Part shown: in pieces, positions 1 through 8,191 of the stretch | Position numbering within the stretch: position 1 is the stretch's first letter | How the letters are laid out: the number at the start of each line of letters is the position of its first letter | The notes under the pieces: generated by a model | What the model saw: the letters and a program-made list of their open reading frames with translations, nothing else | Told to the model about the DNA's origin: nothing | Databases searched by the model: none | From: Roseovarius sp. ZX-A-9 | Lineage (GTDB): Bacteria; Pseudomonadota; Alphaproteobacteria; Rhodobacterales; Rhodobacteraceae | DNA length: 64,000 nt | Direction: 5' to 3' | NCBI RefSeq assembly: GCF_028369135.1 | Contig: NZ_JAPWHW010000007.1 | Location: 62,001 to 126,000 of the forward strand | Position numbers and translations under genes: made by a program

Positions 1-258
1 TCCTGTTTACGAGATTTCGAGCGAGTGCTTGCAAGATCGTTCGGGGGCTCCGGTCGTGGTGCCTCACATGGCGGGGAAATCGGCTCTTGGTATCTTCGAT
101 GCCAAGACAGATACCCGCCCTTGAAGCGGCGCGACTCTGAAAAAAGGGGGGGACGCGTTGGTCGCGCAGGCCCGGTCCTGCGGTGGCGGGGCCAATTTTC
201 CCCCTTCTTCAGTGTCGCGATTGCACCATAACGAGCCGATCAACAGAGAGGCTTCACT
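1..258. other. Leader region before aqpZ, no gene recognised
   Basis: I see no convincing gene here. Short open frames exist on both strands but have no recognisable content. The last 20 bases carry an AGAGAGG-like ribosome binding site placed for the aquaporin start. A promoter for aqpZ should lie here, but no clear -35/-10 pair was recognised. Confidence 0.5.
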
Positions 259-999
259 ATGAAAAAAGAAATTGCAGAAATATTTGGGACATTCGTTCTG
301 GTTTTCTTCGGGGTTGGTTCCGCTGTCCTTGCCGGTGGCGGGATCGGCGTGGCTACCCCCATTTCCATCACCGGGATCAGCCTGGCATTCGGGATTTCGG
401 TTGTCGCGATGGCCTATTCGATCGGGCAAGTGTCCGGGGCGCATCTCAACCCGGCGGTGTCGCTGGGCGCCATGGTGGCTGGCCGGATCGATTCAAAAAC
501 ATTCATCAGCTATTCCATCGCGCAAACGCTGGGCGCGACCCTCGCGGCGCTTGCAGTCTTTCTGATCGCCAAAAACAGTTCTGGCGGGTTCGATATCGCT
601 GCGAACGGGCTCGGCCAGAATGGATTTGGTGAAGGGTATGGCGGGGAGTTCAACCTGTTGGGCGCCTTCATCTTCGAGTTCGTGGCAACCATGGTCTTCA
701 TCGTTGTCATCCTGGGTGTGACCGAAGAGAAGACAGGCTCGCCCATGCTTGCTGGTCTCGTGATCGGCTTGACGCTGACCATGATTCACCTTGTGGGTAT
801 CACCGTGACAGGAACGTCGGTCAATCCGGCGCGCTCGATCGGGCCGGCCCTGTTTGTCGGTGGTACAGCCCTCGCACAGCTTTGGCTGTTCATCGTCGCG
901 CCACTGCTTGGCGCATTGGCGGGCGGGATGCTGCATAAGCTCAAGGTGACATCGCCACCTGAGAACACGGAAGAAGTCGCATCAGGCAGCGAGGCGTAG
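259..999 (+). CDS. aqpZ: Aquaporin Z family water channel (MIP family)
   Basis: A 246-residue integral membrane channel of the MIP family, expected to pass water across the inner membrane and act in osmotic adjustment. Both half-pore signatures are present: NPA at residues 64-66 (in SGAHLNPAVS) and NPARS at 189-193. A phenylalanine near residue 44 and a histidine near 177 sit where AqpZ carries its narrow aromatic/arginine filter, so water rather than glycerol selectivity is inferred. Length matches the family (about 230-250). The start is supported by an AGAGAGG ribosome binding site just upstream. The gene stands alone and converges with the DUF3299 gene, with a hairpin between them. Confidence 0.9.
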   Translation: MKKEIAEIFGTFVLVFFGVGSAVLAGGGIGVATPISITGISLAFGISVVAMAYSIGQVSGAHLNPAVSLGAMVAGRIDSKTFISYSIAQTLGATLAALAVFLIAKNSSGGFDIAANGLGQNGFGEGYGGEFNLLGAFIFEFVATMVFIVVILGVTEEKTGSPMLAGLVIGLTLTMIHLVGITVTGTSVNPARSIGPALFVGGTALAQLWLFIVAPLLGALAGGMLHKLKVTSPPENTEEVASGSEA

Positions 1000-1017
1000 T
1001 TTCACGTCGAAAAATGG

Positions 1018-1038
1018 CCGGGGGCAAAACGCCCCCGG
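1018..1038. terminator. Hairpin between convergent aqpZ and DUF3299 gene
   Basis: A perfect 8-bp inverted repeat, CCGGGGGC / GCCCCCGG, with a 5-nt loop (AAAAC) follows the aqpZ stop. The flanks hold only short T- or A-rich stretches, so it may serve as a weak bidirectional terminator for the two convergent genes. Confidence 0.55.
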
Positions 1039-1112
1039 TTCAACATCCGAATTCAGGATGGCGGGCTGACCCGGAACCCGGCTGATCTTTCGCCCAAAGG
1101 GTTCAGGCGGCG

Positions 1113-1625
1113 TCACATCCACTCGTAAAGCTCGATCTCATCGACCTCGATCTCGTAGCCGATTTCAGCCAGGTTCGTGCTGATCGGGTTGACCTTGATC
1201 GTTCCGGTCACCCAGATCGCATCCCACATCGATTCACTCGGCCACGGGGTCTTTGTCGTGGCAAATACCAGTTGATTGGGCGGCGGCGGCGGGACGTGGA
1301 TACATGCGCCGACATAGGGTGTCAGAATAAACTCTGTAATGCCGGTCCCGCCCGTTTCGAGCGGGAGCATGTATCCCGGCATCTTGATCCGTGTTCCGTC
1401 AAGCGACAGGTTGAACTTCGTGGCGTTCTCGTCGAATTCGGGTAGCCATGTGTCGCTCTGTTCGTCCAGATTTCCGTCGCCAACGATTTCCGGATAGGGA
1501 ACGCCCGTCGGGATGAGATCCTCCCAGGTGATTTCGCGAACCGGGGCCGCAAGGGCCGGATGCCGCGCACAGAGGAGCGAAACACTTGCAAGGCCAAACA
1601 TGGCGGCGCGGCGGGACGTATTCAT
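1113..1625 (-). CDS. DUF3299 exported protein, last gene of zinc-linked operon
   Basis: A 170-residue secreted protein with an N-terminal signal peptide (hydrophobic stretch ending near residue 27 at ALA) that begins with a twin-arginine-like SRRAAMFG. The remainder matches the DUF3299 type: a small periplasmic beta-rich domain with a PGYMLPLE segment and a VGACIHVPPPPPNQ segment. DUF3299 proteins are recurrent partners of DUF2796 proteins and ABC transporters in zinc-responsive loci such as the Vibrio zrg locus. It follows the permease gene with a short gap, so it is almost certainly co-transcribed with it. Biochemical function is unknown; a role in periplasmic metal handling is inferred only from neighbours. 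Confidence 0.75.
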   Translation of the reverse strand: MNTSRRAAMFGLASVSLLCARHPALAAPVREITWEDLIPTGVPYPEIVGDGNLDEQSDTWLPEFDENATKFNLSLDGTRIKMPGYMLPLETGGTGITEFILTPYVGACIHVPPPPPNQLVFATTKTPWPSESMWDAIWVTGTIKVNPISTNLAEIGYEIEVDEIELYEWM

Positions 1626-1645
1626 GTAAAACTCCTCCTTTTCAT

Positions 1646-2899
1646 TCAGCTTCTGACGGTCATGCCATCCGACAATGACAGCCTGTAGGCGCGAAGCGCG
1701 GGAAACAGGCTGGTCACGGCGGCCGCGAGGACAACGCCAAGCGCGACGACTGCTTCTCGGGATGACAGTGGCTCCATGGGCAAATACAGACCGAATGCAG
1801 CATCAACATATGGCCGGCCCACCCACAAGCCCGCGTAGAGCAGGCCGATCCCGAGCAGGACGGCGATCATGGCCATCAGGACCGCTTCCAGCATCAACAG
1901 CCCCATGATGGTCAGCGGCCTCGCGCCGACCGCGCGCAGGATCGCCATCTCTCGGCGGCGTTCGTTCAGCCCGGAAAAGATCATCGCGGCCATCCCCAGA
2001 AGGGCGGTCGCCACCACCATCGCGGAAACACCGATGAGCGCCTTTTCGGCGATGCCGACAATGCCCCACAACTCTTGCAACGCAACGCCCGGCAGGACCG
2101 CCAGCAGGGGCTCTTCGGGGTATTGGTTGATGCTGCGTTGCAGGGAAAAGATCTGCAGCCGGGATTTCACGCCGATCATGGCCGCAGTGATTGCGCCGGG
2201 GGTGAGGTCCATCTGGCGGATCTCATCGGGGGTTGTGGCCTGACCGGGGATCTGCGCGCCGCTTTGCCAATCGACATGAATGGCCTCAATCGCTTCAAGG
2301 CTGACGATCACGGTACGGTCAACCGGCGTGCCGGTCTTGGCCAGGATGCCCGCAACACGGAACGGCTGGTTGTCGTGGTTCACGAAGGATCCAAGACCAT
2401 GCGCCACGACCAATGGATCATCCACGCCGTAACCCAACGTCGCGGCCACATCCGCCCCGATCACGGCATCGAACAGATCGTCGAACGGGCGGCCCTGCGC
2501 GAAGGCCAGCGCCCTGCCCCCGCGGTATTTGTACCGCTGGAAATATTCTGCGGTTGTGCCCATGACGCGAAACTGTCGGTGGCTGTCCCCAAGTGACATC
2601 GGCACGATCCAGTCCACCTCGGGTCGTGCGGCGATGTCCTGGTAGGTTTCCCAACTGACATTGTTTGTCGCATTGCCGATGCGGAACACCGAATACAGCA
2701 GAAGCTGCACCGCGCCGGATCGCGCCCCGACGATCAGGTCGGTATCTGAAATCGTGTCTCCAAAGCTGGCCTTGGCCCCTGTGCGCACCTTTTCGACACC
2801 CAGAAACAGCGCGACAGACAGCGCCACGGAAAATATCGTCAAACCGACCGTCAACCGGCGTGCGAGCAAGCTGCACAGTGCCATGCGTAACAGGATCAT
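1646..2899 (-). CDS. ABC transporter permease, FtsX/MacB-like (zinc-linked locus)
   Basis: A 417-residue permease with the FtsX/MacB layout: one transmembrane helix near residues 19-37, a large extracytoplasmic domain of about 230 residues, then three helices near 287-312, 330-360 and 385-407. Such permeases usually drive mechanotransmission (MacB, LolCDE, FtsEX) rather than forming a classic import channel. Here it sits between its cognate ATPase (4-bp overlap) and the DUF3299 gene, downstream of zur-znuCB and a His-rich DUF2796 protein. By analogy with Vibrio zrg genes a role in zinc acquisition is likely, but the direction and substrate are inference. Confidence 0.8.
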   Translation of the reverse strand: MILLRMALCSLLARRLTVGLTIFSVALSVALFLGVEKVRTGAKASFGDTISDTDLIVGARSGAVQLLLYSVFRIGNATNNVSWETYQDIAARPEVDWIVPMSLGDSHRQFRVMGTTAEYFQRYKYRGGRALAFAQGRPFDDLFDAVIGADVAATLGYGVDDPLVVAHGLGSFVNHDNQPFRVAGILAKTGTPVDRTVIVSLEAIEAIHVDWQSGAQIPGQATTPDEIRQMDLTPGAITAAMIGVKSRLQIFSLQRSINQYPEEPLLAVLPGVALQELWGIVGIAEKALIGVSAMVVATALLGMAAMIFSGLNERRREMAILRAVGARPLTIMGLLMLEAVLMAMIAVLLGIGLLYAGLWVGRPYVDAAFGLYLPMEPLSSREAVVALGVVLAAAVTSLFPALRAYRLSLSDGMTVRS

Positions 2900-3624
2900 G
2901 CCGCAGCCTCGCGGGTGACGGTTGCGATCCGTTCCATCCTGATGCAGCGATCAAAGCGCGGGGCAAGCCGTTCGTCATGGCTGACCATTAGCAATGTCGA
3001 CCCGGCGGCGGCGCATTGTTCAAAAAGCAGATCAAGAAAATTTGCCTGTGATCCGGCATCCAGCGCCGAGGTGGGTTCGTCCGCGACGATCAATGACGGT
3101 GCGCCGATCAGGGCGCGCGCGACCGCCACCCGCTGTTGCTGGCCCACGCTGAGGCGGTCGGCGGTGTGGGATTTCATCACGCTCCGCGGCAAACCGAGCG
3201 CATCGGTCAGGACGAGGGCAGCGGCACGGGCATCCCCGGCACGGGCGCGCCGTTCGGGTGCAAAACGCAGGGGCAGCAGGATGTTGTCCAAAGGGGAGGC
3301 ATAGGGCAGCAGATTGAATTGCTGAAACACGATCCCGATCTTTTCCGCGCGAAATCGGTCCCGTGCGGCGGGGCGCATTGACGATATTTCGGTGCCGTCA
3401 ACGCAGATTGAGCCGCTTTTCGGGGCGTTGATGCCGCAGATCAGCGACAGGAGCGTCGACTTCCCCGACCCGCTTTCCCCCAGCAACAACACGCGTTCGC
3501 CCTGCCCGATGCGAAAATCGGGGACCGTCAGGCCGAACGCATTGCGCCCGGCCCAGTTGAATTCGACCTGACTGAGGGTCAGGGCGGATTTGGCGCCTAT
3601 CCCGGTCACATATGTCCCCGTCAA
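2896..3624 (-). CDS. ABC transporter ATP-binding protein (LolD/MacB-type), zinc-linked locus
   Basis: A 242-residue ABC ATPase that would power the adjacent FtsX-type permease. Walker A is GESGSGKS at residues 49-56, the signature reads LSVGQQQR near 159-166 (LSVGQ instead of LSGGQ), and Walker B with the catalytic glutamate is LIVADEP near 178-184. The start shown is a TTG that overlaps the DUF2796 stop (TTGA). An in-frame GTG 15 bases further in (preceded by GGGGA) is an equally plausible start. It overlaps the permease gene by 4 bases, so translation is probably coupled. Confidence 0.85.
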   Translation of the reverse strand: MTGTYVTGIGAKSALTLSQVEFNWAGRNAFGLTVPDFRIGQGERVLLLGESGSGKSTLLSLICGINAPKSGSICVDGTEISSMRPAARDRFRAEKIGIVFQQFNLLPYASPLDNILLPLRFAPERRARAGDARAAALVLTDALGLPRSVMKSHTADRLSVGQQQRVAVARALIGAPSLIVADEPTSALDAGSQANFLDLLFEQCAAAGSTLLMVSHDERLAPRFDRCIRMERIATVTREAAA

Positions 3625-4178
3625 ATCAGCCCCGACAGGTCAAGAACGGGTGCGTTCCGCTCGACCTCGAAGCCTTGCGCGCCTTTGGCGGAGATCATCT
3701 GCACATCGACTTCCCGCGCCTTCGGGAAGGTTTGGAAATACGCGAATTCGATACGGTCGATGGCGCTCGGGTCGGTGCAGTTCAGCAAATATTCTGCGTG
3801 GAACTCGGTATGGTGCGCGCCGTCGTCTTTGGCGTGATCATCATGCCCATCGGCGTGGTCGTGGTGTTCATCCACAAGATGCGCATGCGCCTCGACAACC
3901 GTGCACCCCGCAGCCGCTGGCAGGACGAAAAGCGACAGCGGGGCCGATAGCGCCGCAATCGCAGCATCCTGTTTGGCGCGGTCGGCTTGCGTGTGCGCCC
4001 GATATTCAAAGCCCATGATATCGGCGCCGGGTGCCTCCAGCTCTAGCAAAACCTGCGTCCCTTCAATGGCGATGTTCAACGCAGAGTGCCCGTGTTCATG
4101 GGCGCCAAGCTCGCGCGTTTGCTGAGCGAGAAGCGTAGACGGCGCCATGAGGGCGATGACCAAAGCTGTCTTTTTCAT
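3621..4178 (-). CDS. zrgA: DUF2796 (ZrgA-like) His-rich periplasmic zinc-binding protein
   Basis: A 185-residue exported protein: signal peptide at residues 1-19, a GAHEHGHS segment at the mature N-terminus (about 26-32), and a His/Asp-rich stretch at about 98-127 resembling the metal-binding loop of ZnuA. This is the pattern of the DUF2796/ZrgA family, periplasmic zinc-binding proteins of a second zinc uptake system known in Vibrio. I chose the ATG that gives the signal peptide (MKKTALV) rather than an upstream in-frame start. It lies 38 bases after the znuB stop and overlaps the next ATPase gene, so it is probably transcribed from the zur-znuCB promoter. The two cysteines (near 92 and 134) may form a disulfide. 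Confidence 0.8.
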   Translation of the reverse strand: MKKTALVIALMAPSTLLAQQTRELGAHEHGHSALNIAIEGTQVLLELEAPGADIMGFEYRAHTQADRAKQDAAIAALSAPLSLFVLPAAAGCTVVEAHAHLVDEHHDHADGHDDHAKDDGAHHTEFHAEYLLNCTDPSAIDRIEFAYFQTFPKAREVDVQMISAKGAQGFEVERNAPVLDLSGLI

Positions 4179-4216
4179 ATTGTCGTGTCCGTTTTGAAAG
4201 TGAGAGGTTGAGGTCT

Positions 4217-5014
4217 TCACTGGGCAGAGGCGCGAAGGCTGCTCACGATGCTGAGCGCCGCAAAGATCAAGGCGGCAACGCAGACAATGGACGGCCCAGC
4301 CGGCGTGTCGAACACATAGGCCGCGCGCAGCCCGACCAAGGCCGACACGCTGCCGATGCCTGCCGCCACCACGGCCATGCCTTCCGGTGTGCGGCTCAAG
4401 GGGCGTGCGGCGGCGGCTGGGATGATCAGCATTGCGGCAATCAGCAAAACGCCGACGACCTTGATGGCGACCGCGACGGTAATCGCAAGGGCCAGCGTCA
4501 GAACCAACTGTTCGCGCTTGGGGTTGATCCCGCTGGCATAGGCCAGGTCCTCGTTCAACGTGGCGGTCAGCAGGTCCGACCAGCGCCAGCCGATCAGCGC
4601 GACAACCAGCCCCGCGCCCGCCCAGATCACGGCCAGATCGGTGCGCGACACCGCAAGGATATCGCCAAAGAGATAGGCCATCAGGTCAATGCGAACGCCT
4701 GAGAGGAACGACACGGCCACCAGACCAAAGGCCAGCGCCGAATGCGCCATGACACCCAGAAGCGTGTCCATCGCATAGCCCCGACCCATCAGCAGGTTTA
4801 CCGTTAGCGCCATGATCAACGCGACCACCAAGGCCCCTGCAAAGACCGATATGGACAGGGCCAGTGAAAGAGCGATGCCCAAAATCGCGGCATGTGCCGT
4901 TGCATCGCCGAAATAGGCCATGCGACGCCAGACGACGAAGCAGCCCAAAGGGGCCGCTGCAAAGGCCACACCGATTCCGGCGAGGGTTGCGCGCACCATG
5001 AAATCATCGAGCAT
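4217..5014 (-). CDS. znuB: Zinc ABC transporter permease ZnuB
   Basis: A 265-residue, highly hydrophobic permease of the ABC-3 family (ZnuB/MntB type) with about eight predicted helices, containing the family-typical motif around GDATAHAAILGIALS. It forms the inner-membrane channel that receives Zn(II) from ZnuA and is driven by ZnuC. The ATG start overlaps the znuC stop codon (TAATG), which indicates translational coupling and rules out an upstream in-frame start 11 codons earlier. Repression by Zur under zinc-replete conditions is expected from the operon structure. Confidence 0.92.
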   Translation of the reverse strand: MLDDFMVRATLAGIGVAFAAAPLGCFVVWRRMAYFGDATAHAAILGIALSLALSISVFAGALVVALIMALTVNLLMGRGYAMDTLLGVMAHSALAFGLVAVSFLSGVRIDLMAYLFGDILAVSRTDLAVIWAGAGLVVALIGWRWSDLLTATLNEDLAYASGINPKREQLVLTLALAITVAVAIKVVGVLLIAAMLIIPAAAARPLSRTPEGMAVVAAGIGSVSALVGLRAAYVFDTPAGPSIVCVAALIFAALSIVSSLRASAQ

Positions 5015-5772
5015 TATTCGGCGGCCTCTGTCTGAGTGTGGTTGCATGCGCCATGCGCATGATGTTCGTGGTCATGGTCGTGATCATGCCGGTAAAGCGC
5101 CAGCGCCCCCATTGTGCCGGAGCCAAACAGCGCACGGTATTCCGGCGCAGACGCCACGACCTCGGGCGCGCCTTCGCAGCACACATGTCCGTTCAGGCAG
5201 ATCACGCGATCCGAGGCGCTCATCACCACATGCAATTCGTGGCTGATCATCAACACGGCGCAGCCCGTGTCACGGCGCACGGTTTCGATCTGCCGGTAGA
5301 ACGCGGCAGAACCGGGCTGATCAAGCCCCTGCGTTGCCTCGTCCAAGATCAGAAGCTGGGGCTTGCCGATCAGGGCCCGCGCCAGCAGCACCCGTTGAAA
5401 CTGCCCCCCCGACAGCCGTGACATCTGCGCCCCGGCCAGATCCGGCACGCCCGCCTGTTCGAGCGCGGCGGCAATCTCGGCGGGGGTCGCACCGTGGGGC
5501 AATGCGAGGAAGCGCGCCACGTTCATGGGCAAGGTCGGATCAATATGCAGCTTTTGCGGCACATAGCCCAACCGGACACCTTCCGCGCGCGTCACCTTCC
5601 CTTTTGACGGCTTAACCGCCCCGATGATGGCGCGTAAAAGGCTGGTTTTTCCCGATCCGTTCGGACCGACGATGGTCACGATCTCACCGGCATCAATGCC
5701 GAGGGATACGTTTGAAAGCACGGTATTGGCACCGTAACGGATGCTCAGGTTCTCGACATCAACGAGGCTCAT
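5014..5772 (-). CDS. znuC: Zinc ABC transporter ATP-binding protein ZnuC
   Basis: A 252-residue ABC ATPase. Walker A GPNGSGKT lies near residues 36-43, LSGGQFQR is the signature motif, and LLILDEATQGLD carries Walker B. The C-terminus is a His/Asp-rich tail (HDHDHDHEHHAHG), a common ZnuC feature that may buffer cytoplasmic zinc. The ATG start overlaps the zur stop (ATGA), so zur, znuC and znuB are translated as a coupled unit. It energises ZnuB. Confidence 0.93.
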   Translation of the reverse strand: MSLVDVENLSIRYGANTVLSNVSLGIDAGEIVTIVGPNGSGKTSLLRAIIGAVKPSKGKVTRAEGVRLGYVPQKLHIDPTLPMNVARFLALPHGATPAEIAAALEQAGVPDLAGAQMSRLSGGQFQRVLLARALIGKPQLLILDEATQGLDQPGSAAFYRQIETVRRDTGCAVLMISHELHVVMSASDRVICLNGHVCCEGAPEVVASAPEYRALFGSGTMGALALYRHDHDHDHEHHAHGACNHTQTEAAE

Positions 5773-6281
5773 GCGTCGGCCTGCTCTGCACAGCCGGGGC
5801 ACAGGCCCTCGGCCTCGACCACGGTGCGTTCAATCCGAAACCCGGTTGCCTTTGCAGCCGACGCAAGGACGCTGCGGGAGGTTCGCGATTGCGCCTCGGC
5901 CACCGAATCGCACAGGCGACAGATCATGAAAGCAGGTGCGTGGATCTGGTCGGGATGTGCGCAGGCGATAAAGGCATTGAGCCGCTCGATCTTGTGGGCA
6001 AGCCCGTGGGTTACCAGGAAATCAAGCGCACGGTAGGCGACGGGCGGCTGCGACCCGAAGCCCTCTTCGCGCAACCGGTCGAGAATGACATAGGCCCCGA
6101 GGGCCCTGTGTTCTTGCAGCAGGATTTCCAGCACCTTCCGGCGCACGGGCGTAAACCGCAGCCCGTCATCCGCACAGCGCGTTTCAGCTGCCAACAGCCC
6201 TTCGCTGACACAGGCGGCGTGATCATGCCGCTCAAAACCGAGAGGGACATCGGTAGAAATATTCGAGGAGCCACTTGTCAT
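5769..6281 (-). CDS. zur: Zinc uptake regulator Zur (Fur family)
   Basis: A 170-residue Fur-family repressor: a winged-helix DNA-binding region at about 45-95 and a dimerisation domain with two structural CxxC pairs, CRLC at 121-124 and CPGC at 161-164. With bound zinc it should repress znuA and its own operon. The ATG chosen lies inside a TGTTATA-type inverted repeat, so binding would directly block the start of its own message. In-frame upstream extension reaches into the divergent znuA leader and is not credible. First gene of a probable seven-gene zinc operon. Confidence 0.9.
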   Translation of the reverse strand: MTSGSSNISTDVPLGFERHDHAACVSEGLLAAETRCADDGLRFTPVRRKVLEILLQEHRALGAYVILDRLREEGFGSQPPVAYRALDFLVTHGLAHKIERLNAFIACAHPDQIHAPAFMICRLCDSVAEAQSRTSRSVLASAAKATGFRIERTVVEAEGLCPGCAEQADA

Positions 6282-6294
6282 ATTATAACACTTC
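6277..6294 (-). promoter_or_regulatory. Candidate Zur operator overlapping the zur start codon
   Basis: GTCATA-T-TATAAC (6277-6289) is an almost perfect 13-bp inverted repeat (5 of 6 positions). Read on the minus strand the site is GAAGTGTTATAATATGAC, very like proteobacterial Zur boxes built on TGTTATA. It overlaps the zur ATG. Confidence 0.65.
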
Positions 6295-6305
6295 TCGTAC
6301 TGAAC

Positions 6306-6325
6306 GTGTAATGTTATACAATCAC
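6306..6325 (+). promoter_or_regulatory. Second candidate Zur site in the znuA leader
   Basis: GTGTAATGTTATACAATCAC contains the same TGTTATA core (6312-6318), now on the plus strand and pointing to znuA. The dyad is weaker than in the first site. Two cores in opposite orientation, 21 bases apart, would let one regulator control both divergent transcripts. Confidence 0.5.
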
Positions 6326-6337
6326 GCGGAATCAACA

Positions 6338-7327
6338 ATGTCCAGACCACTCCTGCCCGTTTCCCTCGCCGCTGCCCTGATTGGCAGCACAGCTCTGGCC
6401 GAAGTGCCAAGCGTCGCTGTCGATATCGCGCCCGTCCATTCATTGGTCGCGCGGGTGATGGAAGGCGTGGGCACCCCGAACCTGATCATGCAACCCGGCG
6501 CCAGCCCGCATGAATACGCGCTGCGCCCCTCTGAAGCGCGCGCGCTGCAAGAGGCTGATCTTGTCTTTTGGGTAAGTGCGGGCCTGACGCCCTGGCTGGA
6601 AGGCGCGATGGAAACGCTGGCCTCCGATGCCTCGGTCACCGAGCTTTTGGAAACTGACGGCACGGTCGAGCTTGAATTCCGCGAAGGCGCATTGTTCGAG
6701 GCGCATGTTCACGATGACGAGGCTGACCATGAGGATCACGCCGAAGAAGAGCATGACCACGACGAACATGAGGACCATGCTGGCGCGGAAGAGGATCATG
6801 ACGGGCACGACCACGGCAAACATGATCCGCACGCGTGGCTCTCGCCGCAAAACGCCTCGAACTGGCTGAATGTCATTGCGGCGCAGTTATCCGCCGCCGA
6901 CCCGGAAAATGCAGGCGCCTATTACGCCAATGCCGCCGCTGGCCGGGCAGAGATCGACATCTTGGTCGCGGAGGTTAATGCGACGCTGGAGCCGTTGCGC
7001 GGTGGCCGTTTCATCGTATTCCATGATGCCTACCAGTATTTTGAACATGATTTCGCCTTCCCCGCAGCAGGGGCAATTTCGGTCAGCGACGCAACTGATC
7101 CCAGCCCTGCCCGTATCGCCGAAATCCGCGATCGGATTGCCGCCGAAGGCATCGATTGCGTGCTGACCGAACCTCAGTTCAATCAGGGCATGGTCGCGAC
7201 GGTTCTGGATGGATCGGATGCGAAAACAGCGGCGATCGACCCCATTGGCACCGGCCTGGAATTGGGCCCTGCGCTCTATCCCCAGCTCATCCGAAGCCTT
7301 GCAACATCTCTTGCGGAATGCCTCTGA
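6338..7327 (+). CDS. znuA: Zinc ABC transporter substrate-binding protein ZnuA
   Basis: A 329-residue periplasmic zinc-binding lipocluster A-1 protein. A signal peptide covers about residues 1-21. The histidine of SPHEY (near 59) and DPHAW (near 165), plus the FHDAYQYF segment, supply the expected metal ligands. Between the first two lies a long acidic His-rich loop (about 123-165) typical of ZnuA from Gram-negatives. The start chosen gives the signal peptide; in-frame ATGs further upstream lie in the Zur operator region. It is transcribed divergently from zur-znuCB, from a 56-bp shared promoter. Confidence 0.93.
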   Translation: MSRPLLPVSLAAALIGSTALAEVPSVAVDIAPVHSLVARVMEGVGTPNLIMQPGASPHEYALRPSEARALQEADLVFWVSAGLTPWLEGAMETLASDASVTELLETDGTVELEFREGALFEAHVHDDEADHEDHAEEEHDHDEHEDHAGAEEDHDGHDHGKHDPHAWLSPQNASNWLNVIAAQLSAADPENAGAYYANAAAGRAEIDILVAEVNATLEPLRGGRFIVFHDAYQYFEHDFAFPAAGAISVSDATDPSPARIAEIRDRIAAEGIDCVLTEPQFNQGMVATVLDGSDAKTAAIDPIGTGLELGPALYPQLIRSLATSLAECL

Positions 7328-7408
7328 TCTGCGAGGCTGCAAATGCACGGCGCCCCCATCTCTGGCACTCTTGCGACAGGGGGCACTGACCTTGATCGAA
7401 CCAAAGGA

Positions 7409-7436
7409 TGGGCTCAACCGTTAGTGGATGAGCCCA
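7409..7436. terminator. Possible hairpin between convergent znuA and permease gene
   Basis: TGGGCTCA / TGAGCCCA form an 8-bp perfect stem with a 12-nt loop in the 162-bp gap between the znuA stop and the end of the amino-acid permease gene. There is no T-tract, so termination is only a guess. I see no gene in this gap. Confidence 0.35.
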
Positions 7437-7489
7437 CCGAAGTTCGGATTTCGGAGGCGGCTTTTTGGAAGCATTGGGCGCCTGCGGGC

Positions 7490-8179
7490 CTATCTGTCCC
7501 CGCCGCCGAATGTTCCGAACCGGCCTTCTGCCCATTTCGATAGGCGCAGCATCGGATAGCAGTAAATGAAGTAAAACAGCGCGATCAGGCTGTATATGAA
7601 CATGATGTCGCCCGGCATCCGCATGATCGCGACTTCGCCTTGGCGGGTCAGTTCGGAAATGCCGATAACCGACAGGACCGCCGTGCTCTTGATGACGATG
7701 ACATAGATGCTGGCCATGGGCGGAATCGTCAGCTTGAGCGCCTGCGGCACCAGGATATGCTGATAGGTTCGGAATTTCGACATCCCGACCGAGCGCGCGG
7801 CTTCGGCCTGTCCGCTGGGCACTGCATGAATGGCAGCGGCCACGATTTCCGTTACATAGCTGGACGTATAGAGCGACAGCGACACAATGGCCGCGGTGTA
7901 GCTGTCAAATGAAAGCCAGGCGATGCCGGTAGAGGGCAGCACGAAGTAGACGATGTAAAGCTGCACAAGATAGGGCGAACCGCGCAGCAGGTGCAGGTAG
8001 AGGTTGATGAAACCGTTCAACAGCCTGGAGCCAGCCGTCTTGGCAACACCGAGGACGAAACCGATGATCGACCCGATGGCGATGGAGATGATCGAAATCT
8101 GGAACGTCAGCCACAGCCCCTTCAGCATGAAGGGATATAGCTGAACCACGATGTCCCATTTGTCAGCGATCCATTCCAT
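7490..8179 (-). CDS. Polar amino-acid ABC transporter permease (HisM type), distal
   Basis: A 229-residue inner-membrane permease of the His/Glu/Gln/Arg/opine family with about five helices. The cytoplasmic EAA loop that contacts the ATPase is visible (SGQAEAARSVGM followed by a LVPQAL segment). It pairs with the next permease, 12 bases upstream, to form a heterodimeric channel. Last gene of the operon DapF-like / ATPase / binding protein / two permeases. The substrate is a polar amino acid, not resolvable from sequence alone. Confidence 0.88.
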   Translation of the reverse strand: MEWIADKWDIVVQLYPFMLKGLWLTFQISIISIAIGSIIGFVLGVAKTAGSRLLNGFINLYLHLLRGSPYLVQLYIVYFVLPSTGIAWLSFDSYTAAIVSLSLYTSSYVTEIVAAAIHAVPSGQAEAARSVGMSKFRTYQHILVPQALKLTIPPMASIYVIVIKSTAVLSVIGISELTRQGEVAIMRMPGDIMFIYSLIALFYFIYCYPMLRLSKWAEGRFGTFGGGDR

Positions 8180-8191
8180 GCGCGGCCCTCC

